Assembly: GCF_000213655.1 (NCBI RefSeq)
Contig: NC_015554.1
Span: 2,046,001-2,110,000 of the forward strand
Direction of reading: 5' to 3'
DNA: 64,000 bases
Source: Alteromonas naphthalenivorans
Lineage (GTDB): Bacteria; Pseudomonadota; Gammaproteobacteria; Enterobacterales; Alteromonadaceae
Positions 9,308 to 18,420 of the stretch are shown here, piece after piece. The position numbers and the translations under genes were made by a program. Every line of letters starts with the position of its first letter. Position 1 is the stretch's first letter. The notes below the pieces were generated by a model that searched no databases, was not told where the DNA came from, and saw nothing but the letters and a program-made list of their open reading frames with translations.

Positions 9308-12211
9308 TTAAAAGGAGTAATTAACGTTGAATAAATAAGAAGGTCCAAATTGACGACGTGATGACACGACACCCGTTGCATCATCAACGGTTTCTTCATC
9401 TTCATCTGTTAAGTTTGTGCCTGATATTGATACGCGCAACCCTTCAAGTGAGTCAATTCCAGCATCTGCAAAGTCATAACTGACCTGCGCATCAACCAGA
9501 GTTACTGCACTACGCGTTGCTTCTGATATTTTATTCGACCCTCCCCGCTCGTATGTTAAGAAGCCTGTTCTATCGGTTGTGGCCACTCTAAATTCAAAGC
9601 CTTCATACTGATAGTACATAGTAATAGAGTATGATTTGTCTGATTGCCCTGGTACGCGTGATCCATCTTCTAACTCAGCATCAACGTAAGTGTATGACGC
9701 CGCCACACCAAAGCCGTCGAGCACATCAGCTATCACATTCAATGGTACGTTAGCGGTAAGCTCAATACCTTTTACTGTGCCTTCAAGTCCATCTTCAAAG
9801 AACGAATATGTCCCCAAGTCTGGCGGTGTCACTACATCACCTTGTGAATAAAACACTCCCGCTGGGCCATAGGTACCATCATTTTCGATAACACGGTCGT
9901 GATAACCTGGTACGAAGTAGTTAGCGCCGTTATTGGTTTCATCGTTCGTGAAATCAATAGTTTGATCGCCGTCTCTGGTCCAGTTAACTAAATCTTTATA
10001 AAAATAGGCAACGGCAAAGTAGCCTTCGTCACTAAAATAGTTCTCATACGACAAATCAAAGTTGTTTGCTTCCAGCGGCCGTAATTGTGGGTTCCCAGTA
10101 AATTTAGACCAAGGCGAGCCATAATTTTCTATGGCTTCTGCGGAGTTAGGAATGGAAATTTGGTCAATATTTTGTGTGAACTTCACAAAACCCGACGCTT
10201 TCATTTGATCGATTCGTGCGCGGCTAATTGTTTTGTTCGCCGCAAACTTAAGAAACTGGCTGTCAGCAAATTCAAGGCTTAGGTTTAAGCTGGGTAACAC
10301 ATGACTATAATCAGCGCCTAAATCAACTTTACAGCTCTCATCGACCAGACCATCATCGTTATCATCACAAACTTTAAAGTTGCTTCCTACTACGCCTATG
10401 GTGCCCGTAGACGATTGTTGCGTATCTACATACTGCACACCTACGTTACCTACCAAAAACATGTCGTTAAACGCGTATTCAAAGTTGGTTTTCACATACA
10501 AGGTAACCACTTCTTCGTTCACTTCATAAGTATCACCTAAACGATCGGGCTCTAAGAAACCAGCATCGTTTTGGGTATATGTACCGTCCTCATACGGGGC
10601 AAAACCGTCATAAGCTACCACCTCTCCTAGCCCCATCCATGTTAAGTCTGCCAAGCCATAAACGTAGTCAGATGGAATCGATTCGCTGGATGGGTAGGTA
10701 TCTGTAGTAGCGAAAAAGCCTTTATTTACCTTGTCTTTAAAGCGATCTGAATAATTAACCCCTGCAGTGACTTTCGTGAAAATATCACCTGAAAGGTTGC
10801 CAACCACTTCAAATTTTACAGTGGTGAGTTCTTCAGTAAAATCAGCATAATTAAGGAAACCGTCTTGTGCGTCTAAGTAAGAAAGCGGGTTTCCATTCAC
10901 TTGTAACGCGTCGGTTTCAAACTGATCTGATAAACTCGCCATTCCGCCTCCCCACGCTTGTGGGCCTGCAAGTTGCAATAAGTTAGGATCGGAAAATGCG
11001 TCTAAACCGGATGAGTCAGTGAATACAATGCCGTCAGGCGACATTTGAAATTGTCGAGTACCATATTGAGAAGGGTCAACGGTGCCTGACCGCCCTAACC
11101 CGGCGTACGATTCGCCGCGTAAGTCCCGCTTATCCGATTTACTGGTGGCCGCATCCAATTCTACCGACCAGTTGTCGGTAACAAAGTATTCTAAATTAAG
11201 CCCCAGCGTATTCAGTTCACCGGTTTTCTGCCTAGGATCAGTTCTAAGGACGGGGTTAGCGTTAATTTGCGTGCCGGTACTATTTGCTCCCGTGCCTACC
11301 ACGTTAACAGCCGAGAACGGGTCGATGATGCCCCGTCTTATGCCCGAGTCTGAATAATCTATATTCAATACATCAAGCACAATATCCAGTTTATCGGTAG
11401 GACGGTATTGAAACACGGCTGAGATGGTATCTCGCTTTAGCTCAGTGCTAATAACATGGCTACTGATACCCGTTGGTAATATTTGTCCATCGTCATTAGT
11501 CGCATAACCCCAAACACCATAGTTACGGTGATTGTTAGGCGATTCCGTGGTTGCCAGTGCTACTGCAACACCAAAAGTATCATCGGCAAATTTTTTGTTA
11601 AAACTGAGCGCCGCACGGTGGCCTTTATTACTGTACTCTGGGTTATCGGAATCGCGCTCCCCCAGTTCGTAACTTGTGTTAATTGTGATAGTGTCGCTTG
11701 CTTGCAAGGGATGAACGGTTTGCAAATCAACCGTGCCACCAATACCTTGTACCATTAAGTCGGCTTCGGTGGTTTTATAAATGGTGGCGCCTGTCATAAT
11801 TTCAGAAGGGTATAAATCGTATTCAACCCCTCGGTTATCACCAATTCCAATAAGTTCTCTGCCGTTCAGTGACGTGCCAGTAAAGTCTTCTTTAAAACCT
11901 CGGATAGAAATACCCGAAGTACGGCCACCACTTCGCTCCCCTGCTAGGCCTGGGAGTCTAGCCAGTGATTCTGCAATTGATGAGTCTGGTAGCTTGCCTA
12001 TATCTTCTGCTGATATTGATTCAACAATAGAAGATGCATTCATTTTTTCGGCTTGAGAGCGGGCTAATGCACCACGAATGCCTGAAACTGAAATGACCTC
12101 AATATCACTATTTACGGTACTTTCTGCGTCTTGTGCTAACGCAACTGAGGGCGAAAGTATGGCGGAAATAGATGATGCAATTAACCCCAGTTTGAATATT
12201 CCATTCTTCAT
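9308..12211 (-). CDS. TonB-dependent receptor (TonB-Xanth-Caul type), probable sugar uptake
   Basis: 967-residue outer-membrane transporter. The signal peptide ends at about Ala26 (SVALA before QDAE). A TonB-box-like segment IEVISVSG follows, then the plug domain with SSIVESISAEDIGKLPDSSI and LNGRELIG, and a long beta-barrel ending in the terminal phenylalanine of FNVNYSF. The SSIVESI/IGKLPDSS signature marks the subfamily often paired with carbohydrate hydrolases in Alteromonas and Caulobacter. Start: ATG at 12211 with GGAG six bases upstream; a TTG four codons earlier contains this RBS and is rejected. It lies downstream of the trehalase gene on the same strand, 87 bp away, so a treA-receptor operon under the 14036 operator is likely. 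Confidence 0.93.
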   Translation of the reverse strand: MKNGIFKLGLIASSISAILSPSVALAQDAESTVNSDIEVISVSGIRGALARSQAEKMNASSIVESISAEDIGKLPDSSIAESLARLPGLAGERSGGRTSGISIRGFKEDFTGTSLNGRELIGIGDNRGVEYDLYPSEIMTGATIYKTTEADLMVQGIGGTVDLQTVHPLQASDTITINTSYELGERDSDNPEYSNKGHRAALSFNKKFADDTFGVAVALATTESPNNHRNYGVWGYATNDDGQILPTGISSHVISTELKRDTISAVFQYRPTDKLDIVLDVLNIDYSDSGIRRGIIDPFSAVNVVGTGANSTGTQINANPVLRTDPRQKTGELNTLGLNLEYFVTDNWSVELDAATSKSDKRDLRGESYAGLGRSGTVDPSQYGTRQFQMSPDGIVFTDSSGLDAFSDPNLLQLAGPQAWGGGMASLSDQFETDALQVNGNPLSYLDAQDGFLNYADFTEELTTVKFEVVGNLSGDIFTKVTAGVNYSDRFKDKVNKGFFATTDTYPSSESIPSDYVYGLADLTWMGLGEVVAYDGFAPYEDGTYTQNDAGFLEPDRLGDTYEVNEEVVTLYVKTNFEYAFNDMFLVGNVGVQYVDTQQSSTGTIGVVGSNFKVCDDNDDGLVDESCKVDLGADYSHVLPSLNLSLEFADSQFLKFAANKTISRARIDQMKASGFVKFTQNIDQISIPNSAEAIENYGSPWSKFTGNPQLRPLEANNFDLSYENYFSDEGYFAVAYFYKDLVNWTRDGDQTIDFTNDETNNGANYFVPGYHDRVIENDGTYGPAGVFYSQGDVVTPPDLGTYSFFEDGLEGTVKGIELTANVPLNVIADVLDGFGVAASYTYVDAELEDGSRVPGQSDKSYSITMYYQYEGFEFRVATTDRTGFLTYERGGSNKISEATRSAVTLVDAQVSYDFADAGIDSLEGLRVSISGTNLTDEDEETVDDATGVVSSRRQFGPSYLFNVNYSF

Positions 12212-12298
12212 GTGTTTCTCCAAGTTTTAGTTGTGTGCTTGGCGGCCGGTACGTTTGCTAACTCCCGTTCCGTACCGCCTGTTAAAACCGTGTGCTTA

Positions 12299-13954
12299 CT
12301 ACTGATCAGTGTTTAAAATTTCATAAAAAGCTAAGTCGACGCCATTCGTCCAACCAAAGCCATCTTGCGTTGGATATTCCCCTCCTCCGGCTTTCATTGA
12401 CGTATCAACAACGTTGTACTTTTCCATCATTTTGCCTTCTTGCGCATACACCTTTTCATTGAGTGCCAACCAGCGCTTCATAACGTCGTTAGCGAAAGTG
12501 CCTTCGTCGTAATTCAAAAGGCCTTTTACACCAATATATTGAAGTGGTGCCCACCCATTCGGATAATCCCATTGCTCGCCCGTATTGGTTAATGTAGTGA
12601 CAAAACCACCTGGCTTGAGGAAGTGTTTATGGAGGTACTTAACAACGTGCTCTGCTGCTAGCGGTTTGGCTGCGCCCACGTATAACGGGTAAGCCATTGC
12701 CATAGAAGGGCGTTGAGTATGGGCTTTACGCTTGAAATCATAGTCTTGATAAGTGCCAGTTTCTTCATCGAAATGGTACTTGTGGATTAGCGCTTTTCGT
12801 TGTTCTGCACGTGCTTCAAAGTACTTGGCTTTGCTGTCGTTGTTTACCTGCTTGTGCAGTAAGGCGATGGTGGATTCCAACTGGTACAGTAAGCTGGTTA
12901 AGTCTACTGGAATAATGTCCATCGCATGGGTAGTGGTTTTATTCTTACCATCGCTGAACCAGCGACTACTAAAGTCCCAACCCGACTCGCATACCGCCCT
13001 TAGGTTTCTAAAAAAATTGTCTTTTTCAGAGGGGGATTTATGTTGGGACCAGCGACTTTCTTTACCGTAAGCTTCAGCTCGGGGCTTGGCTATCGCACCA
13101 TAATATCGATTTAAAAAGTCACCGTTTTCAAGCGTAATTAAGTGCTTTCCTTCTTTTTCACTTGCGGGGATATCAGTATTTCCGTCCATCCAAAACAGAT
13201 ATTCTTTTTCAAGCTGAGGTAAGTACTGAACAATACTTTCAAGCCCTTTTTTATCGGCGTACGCCAGTAAAGTGGCTGCGAATAAGGGTGGTTGTGAACG
13301 GCTTAAGAAATAGCTTCGATTGCCATTTGGAACAAAACCAAATTGGTCAATCTGGTAGGCAAAGTTATCAATCATCCCTTTAGCCAGTGTGGTGTGATCT
13401 GATGCCAATAAGCCCACAATGGTAAAGTAACTGTCCCAGTAGAACATTTCCCTAAAGCGCCCCCCTGGCACAACATAAGGGTTAGGCAATTCTATCAAGC
13501 TAGAGAATTCAGACGTTTTAACCGGTTGCCTAACTAAGTTCTTCCAGTGGTTTTTAAGGTGAACCTGCAATGACGCTTCGTGAGTGACTTTGGTCTCTTT
13601 AGTCGCTTGAGGCAAGGAGAAGTTGTCTAATACGAATGCCTTGAGATCAAAATCACTTGTGTCTTTCAACGATTCATATTTCTGTAAAATAACATTTGGA
13701 TCTTGATTAGGAATGGCATCGACGAAGGTTTTATAATCACCAAGAACTTTTGCGGTTTGTACTGCTTCAAAAAGCTCAGGGAACGCGTCTTCCGCTTGAT
13801 AGACTATTGCTGAATAGCCCTTTGTATTTGCTGGTTGTGCCGAGTGCACAGAAACCAATGGACTAGACAACATGACTACTAATGCAATCTTGCTAAGTTG
13901 CTTATTAAATTTAATTGCTCTGTTGCTTTTTCGTATGACTCTACCTCTATTCAA
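12299..13954 (-). CDS. treA: Periplasmic trehalase (GH37)
   Basis: 551-residue alpha,alpha-trehalase, splitting trehalose into two glucoses. Both GH37 signatures are present: PGGRFREMFYWDSYF (163-177) and QWDYPNGWAPLQ (461-472). The expected catalytic pair is Asp327 (SGWDFSSRW) and Glu526 (GGGEYPTQDGFGW). A signal peptide ending at VHSA (residue 39) puts it in the periplasm. Start is uncertain: the TTG at 13954 has no ribosome site, no ATG precedes the signal peptide, and the only good SD-like AGAGG lies a few codons inside and points at ATA. Upstream at 14036 is a perfect 14-bp operator palindrome. A related substrate such as another glucoside cannot be excluded given the gluconate genes beside it. 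Confidence 0.92.
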   Translation of the reverse strand: MNRGRVIRKSNRAIKFNKQLSKIALVVMLSSPLVSVHSAQPANTKGYSAIVYQAEDAFPELFEAVQTAKVLGDYKTFVDAIPNQDPNVILQKYESLKDTSDFDLKAFVLDNFSLPQATKETKVTHEASLQVHLKNHWKNLVRQPVKTSEFSSLIELPNPYVVPGGRFREMFYWDSYFTIVGLLASDHTTLAKGMIDNFAYQIDQFGFVPNGNRSYFLSRSQPPLFAATLLAYADKKGLESIVQYLPQLEKEYLFWMDGNTDIPASEKEGKHLITLENGDFLNRYYGAIAKPRAEAYGKESRWSQHKSPSEKDNFFRNLRAVCESGWDFSSRWFSDGKNKTTTHAMDIIPVDLTSLLYQLESTIALLHKQVNNDSKAKYFEARAEQRKALIHKYHFDEETGTYQDYDFKRKAHTQRPSMAMAYPLYVGAAKPLAAEHVVKYLHKHFLKPGGFVTTLTNTGEQWDYPNGWAPLQYIGVKGLLNYDEGTFANDVMKRWLALNEKVYAQEGKMMEKYNVVDTSMKAGGGEYPTQDGFGWTNGVDLAFYEILNTDQ

Positions 13955-14035
13955 AATTTTATCGTCAGCCGTTTACTTAGGTTTTAACGCCCTGATAGTT
14001 TGTACAAATGTAATTTTTTAAAACTCAACCATATT

Positions 14036-14049
14036 GGAAACCGGTTTCC
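14036..14049. promoter_or_regulatory. LacI-type operator upstream of treA
   Basis: Perfect 14-bp palindrome GGAAACCGGTTTCC, 82-95 bp upstream of the treA start. The central CG and AACCGGTT core are typical of LacI-family operators. The same right half recurs upstream of gntK at 15653, so the LacI-type protein at 16429 is the obvious candidate to bind. Confidence 0.8.
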
Positions 14050-14129
14050 TTAATAGGTACAAAAATAGGCTATATGTTCTAACGCGCTTAAACGCCGTTT
14101 GGGTATGTGTACCTATAGATGAGTAAGTA

Positions 14130-15470
14130 TTAGACGATCATGGCTAAGAGAAGGGTTAATATTAACCCGACAAAGCCAATAATAGTGGCCATGCACGTCC
14201 AGGATATTAAGGTGGTTTTTACTGAAATATCGAAATAGCGGTTAATGATCCAAAACCCCGTATCGTTTACATGTGACATTGCTGTAGCTCCGGCAGCAAT
14301 AGAGATAGTCATTAGCGCTAATAAAGAGGGTGATAACGACAAAGCATTTACCACAGGTGCCATCAGACCTGCAGCCGTTAACATTGCAACAGTTGCCGAG
14401 CCTTGAATAATTCTTACGGAAATGGCAATAAGAAACCCAGCCATAAGCGGTGGTAAGGGTGAAAGTGCCACCACATCAGCAAAGGCTTGTCCTGCCCCCG
14501 AATCGATTAATACTTGTTTGAACATACCACCCGCACCTGTCACTAATATCACGAGTGCAACCGGCTCTAACCCTTTCGATGCCACATTTCTCACTTGATC
14601 TGCGCTTAAGCCTTGGTTTTTTCCAAGCCACTTAAAACATGCCAAGGTCGCGATGGTGAGTGCGATGAAAGGATGCCCAACAAAAATAAATACCTGTTTT
14701 GCTATGCCGTCGGCTAGCACAAATTTCGCAATTGACCCGACGAGGATCACAACAAGAGGAAAGAATAACAAAGCGGCCACTAATGAAAACGAGGGCAATG
14801 CTTCTACTGGCCTAGCCTCGATATTTCTAATATGTTCCGGCACTGGCACATGGATTTTTTTGGCGATATAGGAAGCGTAAATTGGGCCTGCAATACAAGC
14901 ACATGGCACACCAACGATAAAACCAAATAAAATCACTAGTCCAATGTCGGCATTTAATATAGATGCTACGGCTACAGGTCCTGGCGTGGGGGGAATAAAG
15001 GCATGGGTAACCGCAAGCCCTGCTGCTAAAGGAATGCCATAATAAATTAATGACTTACCGGTTTTTTGCGCCATTGAATATATCAATGGCATTAATATAA
15101 TAAGTCCTACCTCAAAAAACACAGGTATCGCCACAAGGAAACCGGTTATTACCAGTGCCCATTGGCTATTTTTTTCACCGAACTTCTGCTTGATGGTTAG
15201 TGCCAGTCTATCCACACCACCTGACTCTTCTAGGAATTGCCCGAACATTGCGCCTAGCCCCACTATGGTGGCAACAAATCCAAGAGTATTTCCCATTCCA
15301 CTTTGCATTGAATTGAGCACTTCTGTGGCGTCCATTCCCGTGCCTAATCCTACAAAAGCTGCTGCAATAATAATGGCAATAAATGCATGTACTTTTTTAG
15401 CAATAACCAAATAAGCCAGCAGCACAATGCTGATGATGGCGAAAAAAAGAAGTGAAAAAGTATCTGACAT
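14130..15470 (-). CDS. GntP-family gluconate:H+ symporter
   Basis: 446-residue inner-membrane permease with about 12-14 hydrophobic helices. Family hallmarks include GLGAMFGQFLEESGGVDRLA, THAFIPPTPGPVAVASILNAD and the conserved MSHVNDTGFWI stretch near the C-terminus. GntP members import gluconate or related sugar acids. It reads away from gntK, with the shared operator-containing region 15471-15740 between them. A rival substrate such as another hydroxy acid is possible, but the gluconokinase next door favours gluconate. Confidence 0.92.
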   Translation of the reverse strand: MSDTFSLLFFAIISIVLLAYLVIAKKVHAFIAIIIAAAFVGLGTGMDATEVLNSMQSGMGNTLGFVATIVGLGAMFGQFLEESGGVDRLALTIKQKFGEKNSQWALVITGFLVAIPVFFEVGLIILMPLIYSMAQKTGKSLIYYGIPLAAGLAVTHAFIPPTPGPVAVASILNADIGLVILFGFIVGVPCACIAGPIYASYIAKKIHVPVPEHIRNIEARPVEALPSFSLVAALLFFPLVVILVGSIAKFVLADGIAKQVFIFVGHPFIALTIATLACFKWLGKNQGLSADQVRNVASKGLEPVALVILVTGAGGMFKQVLIDSGAGQAFADVVALSPLPPLMAGFLIAISVRIIQGSATVAMLTAAGLMAPVVNALSLSPSLLALMTISIAAGATAMSHVNDTGFWIINRYFDISVKTTLISWTCMATIIGFVGLILTLLLAMIV

Positions 15471-15652
15471 GTTTCTTCCCTATAAACCGTACTTAAACCT
15501 GTAATTAGCGGCACGTAAAAATCTGAGGTACACGATAATAATTTTAATTATTTAGTAAACAGAGAATACCCAGGCAACCCGTTGTTATTCTATGCAACAC
15601 TACGTTAACAAATTGTGTATTCGCCGTAACAATATTATAAAGAAACCTTGAA

Positions 15653-15666
15653 CGCAACCGGTTTCC
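15653..15666. promoter_or_regulatory. LacI-type operator between the gluconate permease and gntK
   Basis: CGCAACCGGTTTCC; the right half is identical to the treA operator and the left half is degenerate. It lies 75-88 bp upstream of gntK and about 183 bp upstream of the divergent permease gene, so it could control both. Confidence 0.65.
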
Positions 15667-15740
15667 GAATTATGCTTATTTTAAATTAATTAACGTAGTG
15701 TCGGGCTCATTGCTTAGCATTGAATCAAAGAGGTAGTTGA

Positions 15741-16334
15741 ATGACTGCAAATACCGTTTTCTTTATTACTGGCGTTTCAGGCACAGGGAAATCTACTATC
15801 GGCGAGCGTGTGGCTTCTGAACTGGGACTTGTTTTTGAGGAAGGTGATAGTTATCACCCTGCGGCTAGCGTAGAAAAAATGTCTGCTGGTATTCCGTTAG
15901 AAGATGCCGACAGATGGGACTGGTTAACGCATTTGAATAAAATAGCCAAAGATCATTTGGCAAATGATCGAAGCGCTATTATTTCTTGTTCAGCGCTTAA
16001 AGCATCCTACCGAGCAATATTATGTGAAGGGCTGGGTAAAGGGCTAAGTGAAGAGCTAACAGGAAGGCAAGCTGAAGAGAAAAAAAATCCATTAGCTAAA
16101 AGCGTTCAATCGAATGTAAGGTTCATCTACTTACATGCCTCTACCGATACCATTGGCCAAAGGCTTATACAAAGACAGCATTTTTTTGTGGGCGATGATA
16201 TGCTCAAAAGTCAGTTTGCTACCCTTGAAATACCAAATAAAGATGAGGCTTTCTTTGTGGATGTTTCACAAAGCATCGATGAGGTGGTGGCCAAATGCAA
16301 GACGTTTATCAGCTCAGTGACAGACGCGACATAA
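15741..16334 (+). CDS. gntK: Gluconokinase
   Basis: 197-residue P-loop kinase that phosphorylates gluconate to 6-phosphogluconate for the Entner-Doudoroff or pentose phosphate route. Walker A is GVSGTGKST (11-19). EEGDSYHPAASVEKMSAGIPLEDADRWDWL and SCSALKASYRAIL are family stretches (substrate and lid regions). The protein is roughly 20 residues longer than E. coli GntK because of a charged insertion around GLSEELTGRQAEEKKNPLAK (near residues 100-119), before the conserved FIYL strand. First gene of a gntK-regulator unit. Confidence 0.93.
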   Translation: MTANTVFFITGVSGTGKSTIGERVASELGLVFEEGDSYHPAASVEKMSAGIPLEDADRWDWLTHLNKIAKDHLANDRSAIISCSALKASYRAILCEGLGKGLSEELTGRQAEEKKNPLAKSVQSNVRFIYLHASTDTIGQRLIQRQHFFVGDDMLKSQFATLEIPNKDEAFFVDVSQSIDEVVAKCKTFISSVTDAT

Positions 16335-16428
16335 CCCCTGGATTAAGGCCCCTTTTAATATAGCCTATAGCCCTCATCACGGCTTAAAATGTAAACTGCG
16401 CACTAATAATAAAAATTGAATATACCCT

Positions 16429-17436
16429 ATGAAAAATTTAAAAAAACGTACAACCATTTCAGATATCGCAGCACATTTAGGTATTCACAAAACTACAGTT
16501 TCTCGCGCACTTAAAGATTCAAGTAGTATTTCTAAAGCGTTATCGCTGAAAATAAAGAAAGCGGCTAAGGAATTAAATTACATCCCCAACCGTGCAGCAC
16601 AAAGTTTATCTATTCAAAACAATAAAACGATTGCGTTGCTACTCCCTTCATTTGGAAACAATGTTTTTAATGATGTAGTTTCAGGCGTAAAAGCGGTTGC
16701 TGATGAACTTGGCTATGCATTAATGATTGGTGACTCTACCTATTCAGAATTGGGAGAGGAACGTATTGTTGAATCTTATATTCAGCAAGCAGTTTCAGGT
16801 TTTATTCTCACTTCTAGTCGTCATACCGACGAAACCATAAGAATGTTAAAAACCAGCGATGCACCGGTGGCGGAAATTATGGATATGTCGGAGTCTACTT
16901 TTGATATTAACTATGGTGTAAATCATTTCAATGCGGCAAAAGAAATGACGGACTATTTAGTAAACGTGAAGGGCAGAAAGAAAATTGCTTTTTGTTCATT
17001 GCTGCTTGATTGGCGTGCTGTACTTAGAAAACGAGGCTGGGAGCAAGCCCTTCATAATGCACAGTTGCAAGATGATATGTGCCTTCAGTCACGTGCTGAT
17101 GCCTCATTTCAAGCGGGCGCTGAATTGCTAGTGGAATCGCTTCACAAATGGCCAGACTTAGATGCCCTATTTTTTGTTAGTGATGAACTTGCAGCCGGAG
17201 CTGTAATGGAATGTAATCGCAGGGGAATAAAACCGGGAAAAGACATTGATATATGTGGTTTCAACGATTTGAGCTTTGCGAAAGCTATTTACCCTTCCCT
17301 TACCACGGTATCTACACCAAGAAGGGAGATGGCTGAATTAGCCACCCGATCATTGATATCAATTATTGAAGGTAAAAGTGTAAGCGAAACAAGCAAAGTG
17401 TTCCCCTATCACATTAAGTTAAGGGAAACCGCCTAG
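16429..17436 (+). CDS. LacI-family transcriptional regulator (GntR-like)
   Basis: 335-residue repressor. The N-terminal helix-turn-helix is SDIAAHLGIHKTTVSRALKD with the hinge helix YIPNRAAQSLS, followed by a periplasmic-binding-protein-like effector domain (IALLLPSFGNNVFND onward, with the ICGFNDLSFAKAIYPSLTTV stretch near the end). Placed after gntK, it most likely senses gluconate or 6-phosphogluconate and binds the ACCGGTTTCC sites at 14036 and 15653; this is inference from position and motif type. Confidence 0.9.
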   Translation: MKNLKKRTTISDIAAHLGIHKTTVSRALKDSSSISKALSLKIKKAAKELNYIPNRAAQSLSIQNNKTIALLLPSFGNNVFNDVVSGVKAVADELGYALMIGDSTYSELGEERIVESYIQQAVSGFILTSSRHTDETIRMLKTSDAPVAEIMDMSESTFDINYGVNHFNAAKEMTDYLVNVKGRKKIAFCSLLLDWRAVLRKRGWEQALHNAQLQDDMCLQSRADASFQAGAELLVESLHKWPDLDALFFVSDELAAGAVMECNRRGIKPGKDIDICGFNDLSFAKAIYPSLTTVSTPRREMAELATRSLISIIEGKSVSETSKVFPYHIKLRETA

Positions 17437-17500
17437 GCATTTTGCCTGCTTGCGCTTCCCTATCCTTCATTTTACAGCAGTGTTAAATGACTTATGTTCA

Positions 17501-17540
17501 GGCTTAAAACATCAAGCGTTTCTTTTAAGCCTTTAGTTTT
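17501..17540 (+). terminator. Probable terminator after the LacI-type regulator
   Basis: GGCTTAAAA (17501-17509) pairs perfectly with TTTTAAGCC (17523-17531), 13-nt loop, followed by TTTAGTTTT. AT-rich stem, so of moderate strength. Confidence 0.6.
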
Positions 17541-17551
17541 AACTCTATGCC

Positions 17552-18418
17552 CTAAGCCTCAAACTTATAATTGTGATAAGCCTTTATGGCTTTCTCCCAC
17601 ATCGGCCCTACTTCACCGCTACCAATGGTTTTACCATCAACTTCAATGACAGGGGCAATTTCTTTGCTTGAAGAGGTTAACCACACTTCATCTGCATTGA
17701 ATAAATCTTCCTTAGTAAACCACTTTTCTTCTACTGCCAAACCCGCTCGTTTGAATGCTTCTAACGCTATTTGACGGGTAATTCCCGGTAACAGCTGGTT
17801 ATCTAATGGTGGGGTAAAAATGGCATTATCTTTTACCATGAACACGTTGCAAGAACTCGCCTCAGTGATAATGCCGTCACTGTTGTGCAAGATAGTTTCT
17901 TGCACGCCACTATCTACCCCCGCCTGAAAGTGCATCACATTACCTAACAATGACGTTGATTTGATATGGCAACGCTGCCAGCGCTTGTCTTCTTCAAGCG
18001 CCACCTTAAAAGGCTTAACATTGGCTGCTTCTAACGGTTGAGATGGCGCAATTTCAAAGGCAAAACCAAATACGGTAGGCGTAATATTTTGCGGGTAGGC
18101 ATGATAACGCTTGGTGTCCGTTCCACGACTAATATGAAAATACACGCCAATGTTTCCGTTTGGAAAATGGCTGGCATTGGCGTCGATAAGCCCGTTTAGA
18201 TTTTGTTGCCACTGCTGTGCATTGTATGGGTTAGTAATAGAAATAGCCGCTAATCCATCGCGCATTCTGCTTAAGTGGCCGGTCATCCCTACCGCTTTAC
18301 CATGGTAAGTGGGAATAACTTCGTAAATACCATCACCGAATAAAAAGCCTCGGTCCATGGGGGAAATTTTAGCTTCTGATAACGGCATGAATTCGCCGTT
18401 TAAAAATGCAATGGTCAC
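17552..18418 (-). CDS. Class IV aminotransferase, D-amino-acid transaminase-like
   Basis: 288-residue fold-type IV PLP enzyme of the D-alanine/branched-chain aminotransferase family. The N-terminal FLNGEFMPLSEAKISPMDRG and FLFGDGIYEVIPTY motif is typical of D-amino-acid transaminases. The PLP lysine is in CHIKSTSLLGNV, and EASSCNVFMVKDN and LPGITRQIALEAF are the cofactor-phosphate regions. GTG at 18418 is chosen: AGGAG lies 8 bases upstream and the gene then begins 2 bp after the pxpC stop. An upstream TTG (18454) would overlap pxpC. Operon position after pxpBC suggests amino-acid salvage, possibly D-glutamate or D-alanine. Confidence 0.85.
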   Translation of the reverse strand: MTIAFLNGEFMPLSEAKISPMDRGFLFGDGIYEVIPTYHGKAVGMTGHLSRMRDGLAAISITNPYNAQQWQQNLNGLIDANASHFPNGNIGVYFHISRGTDTKRYHAYPQNITPTVFGFAFEIAPSQPLEAANVKPFKVALEEDKRWQRCHIKSTSLLGNVMHFQAGVDSGVQETILHNSDGIITEASSCNVFMVKDNAIFTPPLDNQLLPGITRQIALEAFKRAGLAVEEKWFTKEDLFNADEVWLTSSSKEIAPVIEVDGKTIGSGEVGPMWEKAIKAYHNYKFEA

Positions 18419-18420
18419 TC

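Noticed and set aside
9308..9700. Fur boxes near fur or the TonB receptor gene
   Set aside because: No GATAATGAT-type site was seen by eye, so iron regulation of the receptor is not claimed.
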